The translations under genes were made by a program, and so were the position numbers. Of a stretch of DNA of 47,637 nt, positions 15,080 to 23,321 are shown piece by piece (within the stretch, counting starts at the first letter, position 1; every line of letters starts with the position of its first letter). This DNA is from Actinomadura bangladeshensis (GTDB taxonomy: Bacteria; Actinomycetota; Actinomycetes; Streptosporangiales; Streptosporangiaceae): the NCBI RefSeq assembly GCF_004348335.1, contig NZ_SMJW01000023.1:1-47637 (forward strand), given 5' to 3'. The notes below the pieces were generated by a model that saw nothing but the letters and a program-made list of their open reading frames with translations, made no database searches and was not told the DNA's origin.

Positions 15080-16777
15080 ATGTCTGTTTTCTCCGAACCT
15101 GCTGCCGACAGCGAGCGCCAGGATTTCCGGCGTCACGGCAAGGCCCCGGCGCGCGGCATGCGCCGCCACAGCAACGTACGCTCCTTTCACCTGTGCATTT
15201 CCGTCCTGCCCGCGGCCGTTGTGGGGGTGCTCGGCGCCGGCGCGGTAGCGATGCTCTACGGCGGCGACGCCGTCACGCACCGGACGCAGGTGGCGCTGGC
15301 CGTGATCGCCGTGGGCGTCGTGCTCACGCTGGGCGCGGCCGTGTTCGCGGCGGACGCGGCGACCCGGCGGGTCGACCGGCTGCAGGCCCGGCTGTCGGTG
15401 CGCGGCCACGACGACGTCCAGCGTCGGCTCGGCGAGCTGTGGTTCTCGATCGCGCGCGGCCGGCAGGGCCTGCGGGAGCTGGTCGAGCGCGTCCATGCCG
15501 GGGAGACCGCGCCGCGCAGCGAGGACATCCCGGCCACCGAGTCCGGCGACCCGTTCGTCCGGCTCGCCTACGAGCTGCGGCAGGCGCAGGGCGAGGCGTG
15601 GAACGCCGTGCTGGACACCGCGGCCCGCGAGACCGGCGGCACCGACCAGCGGGTGGACGTCTTCGTCAACCTCGCCCGGCGGATGCAGTCGCTGGCCCAC
15701 CGGGCCATCCGCGGCCTGGACGAGCTGGAGAACCAGGTCGAGGACCCCGACCTCCTCAAGGGCCTGTTCCGGGTCGACCACCTCAGCACCCGCATGCGCC
15801 GCCAGGCCGAGAGCCTCGCCGTGATCGGCGGCGCCGCGTCCCGCCGCCAGTGGAGCCGGCCGGTGACCGTGTACGAGGTGCTGCGCTCGGCCATCGCGGA
15901 GGTGGAGCACTACAACCGGGTCAAGGTGGTGCCGCCCGTCGAGGGGACCCTGCACGGCGGCGCGGTCGCGGACGTCGTGCACCTGCTCGCCGAGCTGATC
16001 GAGAACGCCACCAAGTTCGCTCCCCCGCACACGCAGGTGCTGATCCGCGTGGACACGGTCAGCGCGGGCCTCGCCATCGAGGTCGAGGACCGCGGGCTCG
16101 GGATCCCGCGCGAGACGCAGCGGCGGCTGAACGAGCTGCTCGCCGACCCGGACCGGACCGGCACCGGGGAGCTGCTGCAGGAGGGGCGCATCGGGCTCCT
16201 GGTCGTGTCCGCCCTGGCCCGCCGGCACGGCGTCCGCGTCCAGCTCCAGGACAACCTGTACGGCGGCACCCAGGCCGTCGTCATCGTGCCCAAGGAGATG
16301 GTCGGCCGGCAGGCGCTGGAGGCCCAGACCCGGGCTTCGGCGCAGGCCCCGGCCCGGCCGCCGGAGCCGCCGGACGACTCCGAGCGGGTACCGGTGCCGG
16401 CCGCCACCGCCGCGGCGGCCGTGCCCGCCGCCACCGGTGCGCACGCCGCGCACCGGCCCGTCCAGCAGCCCACGGCCGTCCAGCAGACGACCGTGCAGGC
16501 GGCCGCCGCGCGGCCCGCCGCCCCCGCGTCCCAGCCGCTCGCCGCGCCCGGCGGGCCTCCGGCGGAGGGCGGCGAGCGTCCCTCGCTGCCGCGCCGCCGC
16601 GTCCAGGCGAACATGGCGCCCGAGCTGCTCAACGCTCCCGCGCCGCAGCAGCAGGACGATGACGACATCGAGCACAATCCCGGTCTCATGGCGGCGTTCC
16701 AGCGGGGTGTGCGCGGCGCCGAGGAGGAGGGCGGCGATGCGGACGGCTTTGCCGACGACCCGGGCAGCGCGAGCTGA
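15080..16777 (+). CDS. cvnA: Conservon histidine kinase-like sensor CvnA
   Basis: 565 residues. Two membrane segments at the N-terminus (SFHLCISVLPAAVVGVLGAG and a second about 20 residues later) flank a very short loop. A helical dimerisation region follows with VDHLSTRMRRQAESLAVIGG, then a HATPase domain with N box ELIENATKFAPP, G box DRGLGIP and a GRIGLLVVSALARRHG lid. A long Pro/Ala/Gln-rich tail (about 420-560) is probably disordered. CvnA proteins act with CvnB-D as a membrane-bound complex likened to a G-protein-coupled sensor in Streptomyces. GAGGA lies 5 nt before the chosen ATG; an in-frame GTG at 15041 without a ribosome site is the alternative. First gene of a five-gene unit. Confidence 0.85.
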   Translation: MSVFSEPAADSERQDFRRHGKAPARGMRRHSNVRSFHLCISVLPAAVVGVLGAGAVAMLYGGDAVTHRTQVALAVIAVGVVLTLGAAVFAADAATRRVDRLQARLSVRGHDDVQRRLGELWFSIARGRQGLRELVERVHAGETAPRSEDIPATESGDPFVRLAYELRQAQGEAWNAVLDTAARETGGTDQRVDVFVNLARRMQSLAHRAIRGLDELENQVEDPDLLKGLFRVDHLSTRMRRQAESLAVIGGAASRRQWSRPVTVYEVLRSAIAEVEHYNRVKVVPPVEGTLHGGAVADVVHLLAELIENATKFAPPHTQVLIRVDTVSAGLAIEVEDRGLGIPRETQRRLNELLADPDRTGTGELLQEGRIGLLVVSALARRHGVRVQLQDNLYGGTQAVVIVPKEMVGRQALEAQTRASAQAPARPPEPPDDSERVPVPAATAAAAVPAATGAHAAHRPVQQPTAVQQTTVQAAAARPAAPASQPLAAPGGPPAEGGERPSLPRRRVQANMAPELLNAPAPQQQDDDDIEHNPGLMAAFQRGVRGAEEEGGDADGFADDPGSAS

Positions 16778-16807
16778 CGAAACTTCACGAGCGATAAGGA
16801 GCGTCCA

Positions 16808-17242
16808 TTGAGTGCTGTCTCCCCGAACCAGGCTCAAGATCTCGCTTGGCTGCTGCGGGGGCTGGGCGAGGAGGTTCCCGTCATCCGCGGCAGCGTGCTG
16901 CTGACCTCGGACGGCATGCTGAAGGCCGCCGACGGCTTCGACCGCGCCAGCGCCGAGCAGCTCGCCGCGCTCGCCTCCGGCCTCTTCTCCATCGCGCGCA
17001 GCGCCGGGACGAAGTTCGACGGCAGCAACGAGGTCCGGCAGGTCGTGACGGAGCTGAAGTCCAGCCAGTTGTTCATCGCGTGGGCGGGTTACAACTCCGT
17101 CCTCGCGGTGCTGGCCGGGGCGGACGCCGATCCGGCCGTCGTCGGTTTCGAGATGGCCCGGCTGATCAAGTCAGTGCGGCCGTTCCTCGGCACGGCGGCG
17201 CGGTCGGCGGCCGGCACGAGCGATCCCGATCCCTCGCTATGA
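16808..17242 (+). CDS. cvnB: Conservon roadblock/LC7 protein CvnB
   Basis: 144 residues with one roadblock/LC7 domain: DLAWLLRGLGEEVPVIRGSVLLTSDGMLKA, then LAALASGLFSIARSAGTKF and SQLFIAWAGYNSVLAVLA in outline. In conservons this domain is thought to act on or bridge the CvnD GTPase. The TTG start is chosen because AAGGAG lies 6 nt before it and the domain begins at once. The stop overlaps the CvnC start by ATGA. Confidence 0.87.
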   Translation: MSAVSPNQAQDLAWLLRGLGEEVPVIRGSVLLTSDGMLKAADGFDRASAEQLAALASGLFSIARSAGTKFDGSNEVRQVVTELKSSQLFIAWAGYNSVLAVLAGADADPAVVGFEMARLIKSVRPFLGTAARSAAGTSDPDPSL

Positions 17243-17604
17243 CGGCCGGCGAGAACGAGGTATGGCTCGACGACGCCGCCGGGCCGCTGGTGCGCCCGTA
17301 CACCGTGACCGCCGGCCGCACCCGCCCGGCCGTCCACTTGGACATGCTGTCGCTGGTGGTGGCGACCGGCCAGGCCCCCGCCGACCTCGACCCCGAGCAC
17401 GGCACGGCGCTCGAACTGTGCCGCGCGCCGACCTCCGTCGCCGAGGTCGCGGCGCACCTGCGGCTGCCCGTGGCGGTCACCAAGGTCCTGCTCGCGGACC
17501 TGGTGCACTGGCACGCCATGACCACGCGGGCGCCGCGTCCCGCGGCCGAACTCACCGACCGAGACCTATTGGAGAAGCTGCTCGATGGCCTACAACGAGC
17601 CTGA
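17239..17604 (+). CDS. cvnC: Conservon DUF742 protein CvnC
   Basis: 121 residues, DUF742: VRPYTVTAGRTRPAVHLDML, then a winged-helix-like part (ALELCRAPTSVAEVAAHL, PVAVTKVLLADLVHWHAM) and the family ending DLLEKLLDGLQ. In conservons it binds with CvnB and CvnD. The start overlaps the CvnB stop (ATGA) and the 3' end overlaps cvnD by 20 nt, so all are coupled. Confidence 0.88.
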   Translation: MTAGENEVWLDDAAGPLVRPYTVTAGRTRPAVHLDMLSLVVATGQAPADLDPEHGTALELCRAPTSVAEVAAHLRLPVAVTKVLLADLVHWHAMTTRAPRPAAELTDRDLLEKLLDGLQRA

Positions 17605-18166
17605 GGTGTTCCCCACTCAGGTCAAGATCCTGATCGCGGGCGGGTTCGGCGTGGGGAAGACGACCTTCGTCGGCGCGGCGAGCGAGATCGAACCGCTCAG
17701 CACCGAGGAGCTGATCACGACGGCCAGCGTCGGGACCGACGACCTCGGCGGGGTGGAGGAGAAGGCCACGACCACCGTGGCGCTCGACTTCGGCCGGATC
17801 ACGATCGACCAGCACAACATCGTCCTGTACCTGTTCGGCACCCCCGGGCAGCAGCGCTTCTGGTTCTTGTGGGACGAGCTGTGCGCGGGCGCGCTCGGCG
17901 CCGTGGTGCTCGCCGACACCCGCCGCCTGGAGGCGTGCTTCGAGGCCGTCGACTTCTTCGAGAACCGCGGGACCCGGTTCCTCGTCGCGGTGAACGAGTT
18001 CGACGGCGCGTTCCGCTACGACCCCGACGAGGTGCGGGCCGCCCTCGAACTCGACCCGCGCGTCCCGATCGTGCTGTGCGACGCGCGGGACGGCCGCTCC
18101 GCCACGTCGGTGCTGCGCGCCCTGATCCGGCATCTGATCGCCACCGTTCCCGCACCCTCCGCATGA
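17585..18166 (+). CDS. cvnD: Conservon Ras-like GTPase CvnD
   Basis: 193 residues, small P-loop GTPase. Walker A is GGFGVGKTT, switch I has a conserved T-T-T-x-A-L-D-F-G after ATTT, G3 is FGTPGQQRF, and G4 is NEFD in place of NKxD as is usual for CvnD/MglA relatives. It is predicted to cycle with CvnA-C at the membrane. GGAG lies about 10 nt upstream, inside cvnC. Confidence 0.9.
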   Translation: MAYNEPEVFPTQVKILIAGGFGVGKTTFVGAASEIEPLSTEELITTASVGTDDLGGVEEKATTTVALDFGRITIDQHNIVLYLFGTPGQQRFWFLWDELCAGALGAVVLADTRRLEACFEAVDFFENRGTRFLVAVNEFDGAFRYDPDEVRAALELDPRVPIVLCDARDGRSATSVLRALIRHLIATVPAPSA

Positions 18167-18194
18167 CCCGAACCCGCCGCTGATGGAGTTTCCC

Positions 18195-18776
18195 GTGAAT
18201 CACGAGCCCCTGTACGAGCCCGCCGGCCATCTGCTGACCCCCGTCGACAAGGACGTCCCGCAGCGCGTCGCGCGGCTGCGCGAACTCGGCCTCGGCCAGT
18301 CGCCGGACCCCGAGTTCGACGCGTTCGCCCGCGACCTCGCCGAGAGCGCGCGGCGCCTCATCGGCACAGGCGTCCCGCCGTTCGCGATGGTCAACTTCGT
18401 CACCGACCACCAGTTCCTCGCCGGCCTGTACGCCCCCGAGAGCCCCGGGGCGGACGCGGGCGGCGCCGTCCAGTTGGGCCGCGAGGTGCCGCTCGACCAC
18501 GGCTACTGCCCGCACGTCGTCGTCCGGCGCAAGGCGCTCGTCCTGGACGACGTGTGCGACTACCCGCGCTTCGCGGGCAACCCGGTCGTCGACAAGCTCG
18601 GCATCCGGACCTACGTCGGGGCGCCGCTGATCGACCGGACCGGCACGGCGCTCGGCACGATCTGCATCATCGACCACGAGCCGCGCCCGTGGGGCCATCC
18701 GGGGCTGAACCTCATCAAGGACCGGGCCGCGGAACTCGTCCGGCTGATCCGGCGGCGCGAGGAACTGCTCGGCTGA
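18195..18776 (+). CDS. Conservon-linked GAF domain protein
   Basis: 193 residues with one GAF domain: an N-terminal helix (QRVARLRELGLGQSPDPEFD), VPFAMVNFVTDHQFLAGLYAP in outline, a loop with LDHGYCPHVV, then LVLDDVCDYPRFAGNP, GIRTYVGAPLIDRTGTALGTICIIDHEPRPW. Such GAF proteins often trail conservons and may supply a ligand or redox input; the Cys in GYCPHVV is a usual feature. GTG at 18195 has GGAG 6 nt upstream; ATG at 18183, four codons earlier, is the alternative. It follows cvnD by 28 nt and converges with the acyl-CoA dehydrogenase. Confidence 0.8.
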   Translation: MNHEPLYEPAGHLLTPVDKDVPQRVARLRELGLGQSPDPEFDAFARDLAESARRLIGTGVPPFAMVNFVTDHQFLAGLYAPESPGADAGGAVQLGREVPLDHGYCPHVVVRRKALVLDDVCDYPRFAGNPVVDKLGIRTYVGAPLIDRTGTALGTICIIDHEPRPWGHPGLNLIKDRAAELVRLIRRREELLG

Positions 18777-18830
18777 CGGCCCGGCCGGCGGCTCTACCGG
18801 CGGCGCGGACCGGCGTCCAGGCCGGGGCCC

Positions 18831-20333
18831 TCACGCCTCGGCGGGGACGGGCACCGACCGCGAGAACCGCACGCCGGCCGGGGGCGGGACGGCGCCGTCC
18901 TCGATGCCGAGCACCCCGGACGACAGCAGGCCGAACTCCGTGGCGACCCCGGCGATGTCGGCCTTGAGGAACTCGATCGCCGCCCGCGCGCGGCGGCCGG
19001 CGTCCGGACCGGCCTTGGCGGACCACCGCATGACCTGGCCGATCGTGAACGCGTAGGCGATGGCGCGGCCGGCGAGCACCAGGTGCTCCTGCCGGAGATC
19101 CCGGTCGAGGAAGCCGAGGTCGATGCCCTGGGAGGTGATCGCGGACGCCGTGAGCGGCCATTCGGCGAGGAACTTGCTGAGCGGCAGCCCGCCCGTCCTG
19201 GCCAGGCAGAACTCGGTGAGCTGCTGGCTGAGCAGGTCGTTGGTGCCGTCGAAGATGGTGTAGACGCGGGCGTCCAGGAACGCCTGACCGGAGATGTTGG
19301 TGGGCGATCCGCAGCGGTACCCCTCGCCGCCGGCGAGCTGCTGGTAGTGGTGCGCCGCGCTGAGCATCCGTTCGGTGGCCACGGTCTTGATCGCCTGGAC
19401 GGCGGGGAACGCGCCGAGCATCTCCGCCTTCATGTCCAGCGAGGTCTGCAGGTAGTCGTTGAGCGCCGCGCAGACGGTGAAGGACGTGTCGATCGCCGCC
19501 AGCCGGTAGCGGACGAACCGGATCGCCGACTGCGGCCCCGGGCCGATCCTGCGGCGGTCGGCGTAGGCGTGCGCCTCGCGGCTCAGCCGGCGCAGGAACC
19601 CGCAGCCCATCGCCGCCATCATCGCCCGCGACGCCATGAGCATCTCGACCATGGGCTTCAGGTTGCGGCCGTCCGCGTGGATCCGGCGGTGCGGCGGGAC
19701 GACGGCGTCGATCTCGTTGAGCCCGTAGTCGATCACCTTCAGGCCGAGCGGTTCGTACGGCTGCAGGGTGCGGAAGCCCTCGCTGCGCTTGACGATGAAG
19801 TAGCCGTACTCGCGGCCCCGGTCGTCGTTCTTCGCGCTGACCAGCCACCAGTGCGCGCTGGAGCTGAACGCCTGCCAGTGCTTGCGTCCGCGGATCCGGT
19901 AGCCGTCCTCGACCTCGTCGAACGTGGTGGTCATGCCCGACATCGCCGAACCGCAGCCGGGCTCGGTGGAGGCGAACCCGGCGACCATCGGGTCGCCGCC
20001 GGCGTACTGCGGCAGCACCTCCCGCTTGGCCTCCTCGCTCGCCCACAGCGCGATGGGCCGCAGGGCGACGCCCGTGATGACGGTGACGTACATGCCGAGC
20101 GGCAGGTTCCACTCCGAGACGGCCTCCACGACCCGGCACATTTCGACGTGGCTGTCGCGGCCGCCGTACTCCGTCGGCAGCGTCGGCAGCAGCACCCCGG
20201 CCCGGGTCAGCAGCGTCCAGTCGTCGGCCGGGAGGTTCTGCTGCGGGTAGTGCGCGGTGTCGAATCGGGGGGCGACGGCCTCGATACCGGCGATGAAGTC
20301 GTTGGTCGGCAGGGATGGTAAAGCATTCGTCAT
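18831..20333 (-). CDS. Acyl-CoA dehydrogenase family flavoprotein
   Basis: 500 residues, longer than the usual ~390. The N-terminal helical domain has LPTLPTEYGGRDSHVEMCRVVEAVSEW in outline, the FAD/substrate strand FASTEPGCGSAMSGMTTTF, and the C-terminal four-helix domain contains QQLAGGEGYRCGSP and TIFDGTNDLLSQQ in the position of the adenine-binding E/D-GTN motif. An extra C-terminal helical extension of about 100 residues follows. Family reaction: alpha,beta-dehydrogenation of an acyl thioester with FAD. The substrate is unknown and no CoA ligase or thiolase is nearby. ATG at 20333 is used (GTG at 20348 possible). A perfect palindrome 125 nt upstream may be an operator. Confidence 0.83.
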   Translation of the reverse strand: MTNALPSLPTNDFIAGIEAVAPRFDTAHYPQQNLPADDWTLLTRAGVLLPTLPTEYGGRDSHVEMCRVVEAVSEWNLPLGMYVTVITGVALRPIALWASEEAKREVLPQYAGGDPMVAGFASTEPGCGSAMSGMTTTFDEVEDGYRIRGRKHWQAFSSSAHWWLVSAKNDDRGREYGYFIVKRSEGFRTLQPYEPLGLKVIDYGLNEIDAVVPPHRRIHADGRNLKPMVEMLMASRAMMAAMGCGFLRRLSREAHAYADRRRIGPGPQSAIRFVRYRLAAIDTSFTVCAALNDYLQTSLDMKAEMLGAFPAVQAIKTVATERMLSAAHHYQQLAGGEGYRCGSPTNISGQAFLDARVYTIFDGTNDLLSQQLTEFCLARTGGLPLSKFLAEWPLTASAITSQGIDLGFLDRDLRQEHLVLAGRAIAYAFTIGQVMRWSAKAGPDAGRRARAAIEFLKADIAGVATEFGLLSSGVLGIEDGAVPPPAGVRFSRSVPVPAEA

Positions 20334-20457
20334 GGTGTCAGCTCTCACGGGTCGGCATGTCAGTGCTGGGGGAAGTCGTGAGATTCCGATGATCAGAAAA
20401 CGCACACCTGCCCGATCGACCGTCCGGCCGACCGCGCGGACCTCCTCGCCAATCGCT

Positions 20458-20476
20458 CGCGTGAAACTCTCACGCG
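20458..20476. promoter_or_regulatory. Candidate operator upstream of the acyl-CoA dehydrogenase
   Basis: CGCGTGA-AACTC-TCACGCG, perfect 7-bp arms with a 5-nt centre, lies about 125 nt before the acyl-CoA dehydrogenase start. Shape and size suit a dimeric TetR-type repressor of fatty-acid genes; no regulator gene adjoins. Confidence 0.4.
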
Positions 20477-20626
20477 CCATACTGGAACGAACGATCACCG
20501 GACGCAAGGCGGTCCTATCTGACCGTAATCAGCCACCGGGTGATCGAACCTGATAGCCGCGTTCCTGACGCGCCTCCAGCGCCACGCTGATTCAGCTTGA
20601 GATTCCCGAGTTTAGTGTTCCCCCAG

Positions 20627-20654
20627 TTGCGGATGTGGCGAAAGGGGCTATATT
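20627..20654 (+). promoter_or_regulatory. Sigma-A-like promoter with no visible gene
   Basis: TTGCGG (20627-20632), 16-nt spacer, TATATT (20649-20654). This is close to consensus, unlike most of the window. The next 570 nt on this strand hold no convincing coding region, so it may drive a non-coding RNA or be left from a lost gene. Confidence 0.4.
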
Positions 20655-21227
20655 GCACACCGTTGCGGGGCGGTCAGGGCGATCACTGGGCCGCGGCGGG
20701 TCAGGCGAGCGCACAGCGGTCGGAGATTGGCCCGATTCACGAAGGATGTGCAGCTCGCGACCCTCGCAGCCGGCAGAGGCGACGTCCGCCACAGACACTG
20801 GGTGACGAGTTGTTGACAGCCATGCCATGACCCGCGCAAGGGCCGCGGTCGGAGTCGTCGATCACGAATGGTTAATCTCCGGGAGCGTCGGCCACTGAGC
20901 CGCGCGCACACCTCCCCCGCCCGCCACACATCACTAGCGCGCGCGTGATTGCGGACATCTTCCCGGTATCGATGCCTTCATAGTAATGGTTTTCGGTGGT
21001 CCGGTAATGAGATCGGTCAAGCGCCGAGATGTTGCGCCCTAAGGCCGACATTGACATCTCTACCGACAGAAAACGGACGATAACCAAGAAGGAATCGCCG
21101 ACGCCAATGGAATCGGCGACCGCCCTGATGCGCCGGTGCCGCTTGCACTGCGAGCCGTCACCGAGCGTCCGGACGGCCTCACACCGGGGCCCAGGCTGTC
21201 GGGAGGCGTGCAGCAGCGCGTGGCGTC

Positions 21228-21683
21228 TTACGAAGTCCGCGGGTTGGAGTAGACGCGGCGCGGGGTGATGAGCACGGCGGCCCGCCGCTCCTCCGCCATC
21301 ACCCGGTCGTAGGCGTCCCAGTCGTCGTGGGTGCCGCCGGCTGCCCGGAAGACGTCCTGGAGCAGCCGCCGCAGCGCTTCTCCGTCGAGGCCGGGGTGCG
21401 GGTCGTCCGGGCCGATGACCTCGGCGTCGCCCTCCACGGCCGTCCAGCGCCAGCCCGCGCGGGCGACGATCGTGACCCGGGGGTCGGCGCGCAGGTTGTG
21501 CAGCTTGCGCGACCCGCCCCTGGCGACCAGCCCGACGACCCGCCCGTCCCGCAGCGGATGCTCCAGGACCCCGGCGTTGACCACGGACGACTGGACGCTC
21601 CCATCGCCCCGGACCGTGCTGACGACGCACAGCCCGTGGTCGAGAGGTAGGAGTTCGGCGAAGGCCGCGAGATCGATCCCCAT
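21228..21683 (-). CDS. PPOX-class F420/FMN split-barrel protein (Rv1155-like)
   Basis: 151 residues forming one split-barrel domain: LCVVSTVRGDGSVQSSVVNAG, RVVGLVARGGSRKLHNLRADPRVTIVAR in outline, WRWTAVEGDAEVIGP, then a helical part and the family ending VYSNPRT. The R-K-x-x-N-L-R-x-D-P-R-V-T segment is typical of TIGR03618-like F420-dependent proteins (Rv1155 group) that reduce or bind F420 or FMN. Substrate unknown. It diverges from the maltokinase-cap gene by 74 nt. Confidence 0.82.
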   Translation of the reverse strand: MGIDLAAFAELLPLDHGLCVVSTVRGDGSVQSSVVNAGVLEHPLRDGRVVGLVARGGSRKLHNLRADPRVTIVARAGWRWTAVEGDAEVIGPDDPHPGLDGEALRRLLQDVFRAAGGTHDDWDAYDRVMAEERRAAVLITPRRVYSNPRTS

Positions 21684-21757
21684 GGCGCCAGCCTCTCACG
21701 CTCGTCCCGAGCAGGCCCGCGGCGTCAGGCGCGCCGGTCCTGCTGTAGGAAGGCCGC

Positions 21758-22417
21758 ATGGCAGTCATTCACAAGACGACGATGACGCCCGGCAAGCTGG
21801 AGTTGCTCGCCGCGTGGCTTCCGGGTCGGCCGTGGTACGCCGCAACAGGGCGCGAGCCCGAACTGGCCAAGGCGGGCGGTTTCCGGCTCGACGACCCGGC
21901 CGGAGAAGTCGGCATCGAGTTCATGGTGGTCACCGACACCTCCGGCGACCGCCCTGTCTCGTACCAGGTGCCGCTGACCTACCGCGGGGCGCCGCTGGAC
22001 GGGGCCGACGCGGCGCTGGTCGGCACGTCCGAGCACGGAGTCCTCGGACGGCGATGGGTGTACGACGGCGCCCACGACCCAGTGCTGGTCGCGCAACTCC
22101 TCGCGCTTGTCCAGGGACGGGCCGAGGCCCAGCACCAGAGCAAGAGCGACACGCCCGAGCCCTCCGTCTCGACGCACTACGCCGGATCCGATCTCCCGGC
22201 CATGGCCGCGATCACGGCGGTCGAGGAGGGCCGGGACGGCACCGGCATCGTGGTGGCGACCGAGGCCGGCGGGACCCTGACCGTCGCCGTTACGCGCCTC
22301 CTGCGGCCGATCGAGGACGAGGGCGGCGGCGTCGACGGCCGGGTCACCGCCGTCTGGCAGCCGCCGGGCGGAACCGAGGCACGGGCGTCCTTCGCCGTCA
22401 TCCACACGTCCCGCTAA
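21758..22417 (+). CDS. Maltokinase N-terminal cap-like protein
   Basis: 219 residues. The start MAVIHKTTMTPGKLELLAAWLPGRPWY, then GFRLDDPAGEVGIEFMVV, QVPLTYRGAPL, ALVGTSEHGVLGRRWVYDGAHDPV (in outline) and ALVQGRAEAQHQS are the marks of the cap domain found at the N-terminus of mycobacterial maltokinase (Mak_N_cap), here with no kinase domain after it. Older annotations call it 1,4-alpha-glucan branching protein, which is not supported. Function of the free-standing form unknown. GGAAGG lies 4 nt before the ATG. It ends 76 nt before the ArsR-AHSA1 start, whose promoter occupies the gap. Confidence 0.78.
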   Translation: MAVIHKTTMTPGKLELLAAWLPGRPWYAATGREPELAKAGGFRLDDPAGEVGIEFMVVTDTSGDRPVSYQVPLTYRGAPLDGADAALVGTSEHGVLGRRWVYDGAHDPVLVAQLLALVQGRAEAQHQSKSDTPEPSVSTHYAGSDLPAMAAITAVEEGRDGTGIVVATEAGGTLTVAVTRLLRPIEDEGGGVDGRVTAVWQPPGGTEARASFAVIHTSR

Positions 22418-22456
22418 CGCTCAAAACCGCTCTGACCTGGCGCGATGGCTTGGCCA

Positions 22457-22487
22457 TTGACGTTAGGCAGGTGGATACCTGCATAAT
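22457..22487 (+). promoter_or_regulatory. Promoter with ArsR-type operator between -35 and -10
   Basis: TTGACG (22457-22462), 19-nt spacer, CATAAT (22482-22487). The perfect inverted repeat GCAGGT-GGAT-ACCTGC (22467-22482) fills the spacer and touches the -10. The start codon of the ArsR fusion is 6 nt after the -10, so the mRNA is probably leaderless and autorepressed. Confidence 0.65.
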
Positions 22488-22493
22488 GGGGGG

Positions 22494-23297
22494 GTGAGCC
22501 CCGAAGCGAACACGATGGATCCCGTCTTCAAGGCGCTGGCCGATCCCACGCGGCGCCTGCTGCTCGACCGGCTGCGCGAGCAGAACGGCCAGACGCTGCG
22601 CGAGCTGTGCGAACGCCTCGACATGGCGCGCCAGTCGGCGACGCAGCATCTCGACGTCCTCGTCCGGGCCGGCCTCGTGACCGTGGTCCGGCGCGGACGG
22701 GAACGACTGCACTACCTCAACCCGGCGCCGATCCACGAGATCGAGGAGCGCTGGATCTCCGTGTTCGACCGACCGCGCCTGCGGGCGCTCAGTGCCATCA
22801 AGAACCAGGCAGAGGAGTACGCCATGAGCGACACGACCGTGCCGAACTACGTCTATGTCACCTACATCCGCGCCGGCGCCGACCAGGTGTGGAAGGCCCT
22901 CACCGACGCGGACCTCACCGCGCGCTACTGGGGACACGCCAACGTCTCGGACTGGCAGCCGGGCTCGGCCTGGGAGCACCAGCGCACCGACGGGTCGGGC
23001 GCCGTCGACGTCGTCGGACGGGTCCTGGAGGCCGAGCCCCCGACCCGGCTGGTCATCACCTTCGAGGACACCCCGGACGTCCAGCCGCCGCGAGACCCGT
23101 CGGTCGTCACCTTCCGCGTCGAGCCGCACCAGGACATCGTCCGCCTCACGGTGACGCACGAGAACCTGCCCGACCAGGAGATGCGCGCCGGCATCTCGAG
23201 CGGCTGGCCGGCCGTGCTGGCAAATCTCAAGTCGCTGCTGGAGACCGGCGACGTCCTTCCCCAGGCACCCTGGGAGATGACCGACGCACACGCCTGA
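22494..23297 (+). CDS. ArsR-type regulator fused to an AHSA1/SRPBCC domain
   Basis: 267 residues. N-terminal winged helix (about 8-95): MDPVFKALADPTRRLLLDRL, LCERLDMARQSATQHLDVL in the recognition helix, GLVTVVRRGRERLHYLNP wing. After a helix (WISVFDRPRLRALSAIKNQAEEY) comes an AHSA1/SRPBCC domain (about 115-255): VTYIRAGADQVWKALTDADLTARYWG, WQPGSAWEHQR, VLEAEPPTRLVITFED, VRLTVTHENLP and SSGWPAVLANLKSLLETG (quoted in parts). The fold binds small hydrophobic ligands, so this may be a one-component sensor. ArsR and AHSA1 are often adjacent genes; here an internal ATG (AMSDTT) marks where the second gene would begin, but no stop intervenes. It controls itself and the next gene by the operator upstream (inference). 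Confidence 0.87.
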   Translation: MSPEANTMDPVFKALADPTRRLLLDRLREQNGQTLRELCERLDMARQSATQHLDVLVRAGLVTVVRRGRERLHYLNPAPIHEIEERWISVFDRPRLRALSAIKNQAEEYAMSDTTVPNYVYVTYIRAGADQVWKALTDADLTARYWGHANVSDWQPGSAWEHQRTDGSGAVDVVGRVLEAEPPTRLVITFEDTPDVQPPRDPSVVTFRVEPHQDIVRLTVTHENLPDQEMRAGISSGWPAVLANLKSLLETGDVLPQAPWEMTDAHA

Positions 23298-23321
23298 CCC
23301 AGCCGACAGGAGGACGAGACC

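Larger units (their letters stand above)
20334..21227. other. Gene-poor interval of about 0.9 kb
   Basis: Contains the promoter side of the acyl-CoA dehydrogenase with its palindrome, an orphan promoter on the plus strand, and from about 20930 to 21110 a stretch visibly richer in A/T than the genes around it. Open frames of 60-90 codons on both strands have no recognisable domain, ribosome site or composition of a real gene. The minus-strand frame through 20872-21228 gives a sequence I cannot match to any family. Confidence 0.6.

Noticed and set aside
18778..18829. Terminator between the GAF and acyl-CoA dehydrogenase genes
   Set aside because: The possible arms (GGCCCGGCC / GGCCGGGGCC) need a bulge and a loop of more than 30 nt; weak compared with the other convergent pairs.
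20592..20929. Small ORFs on both strands in the gene-poor interval
   Set aside because: No ribosome sites, no recognisable domains and atypical composition.
21758..22417. 1,4-alpha-glucan branching enzyme
   Set aside because: No glycoside hydrolase 13/57 motifs and only 219 residues; the sequence matches the maltokinase cap domain.
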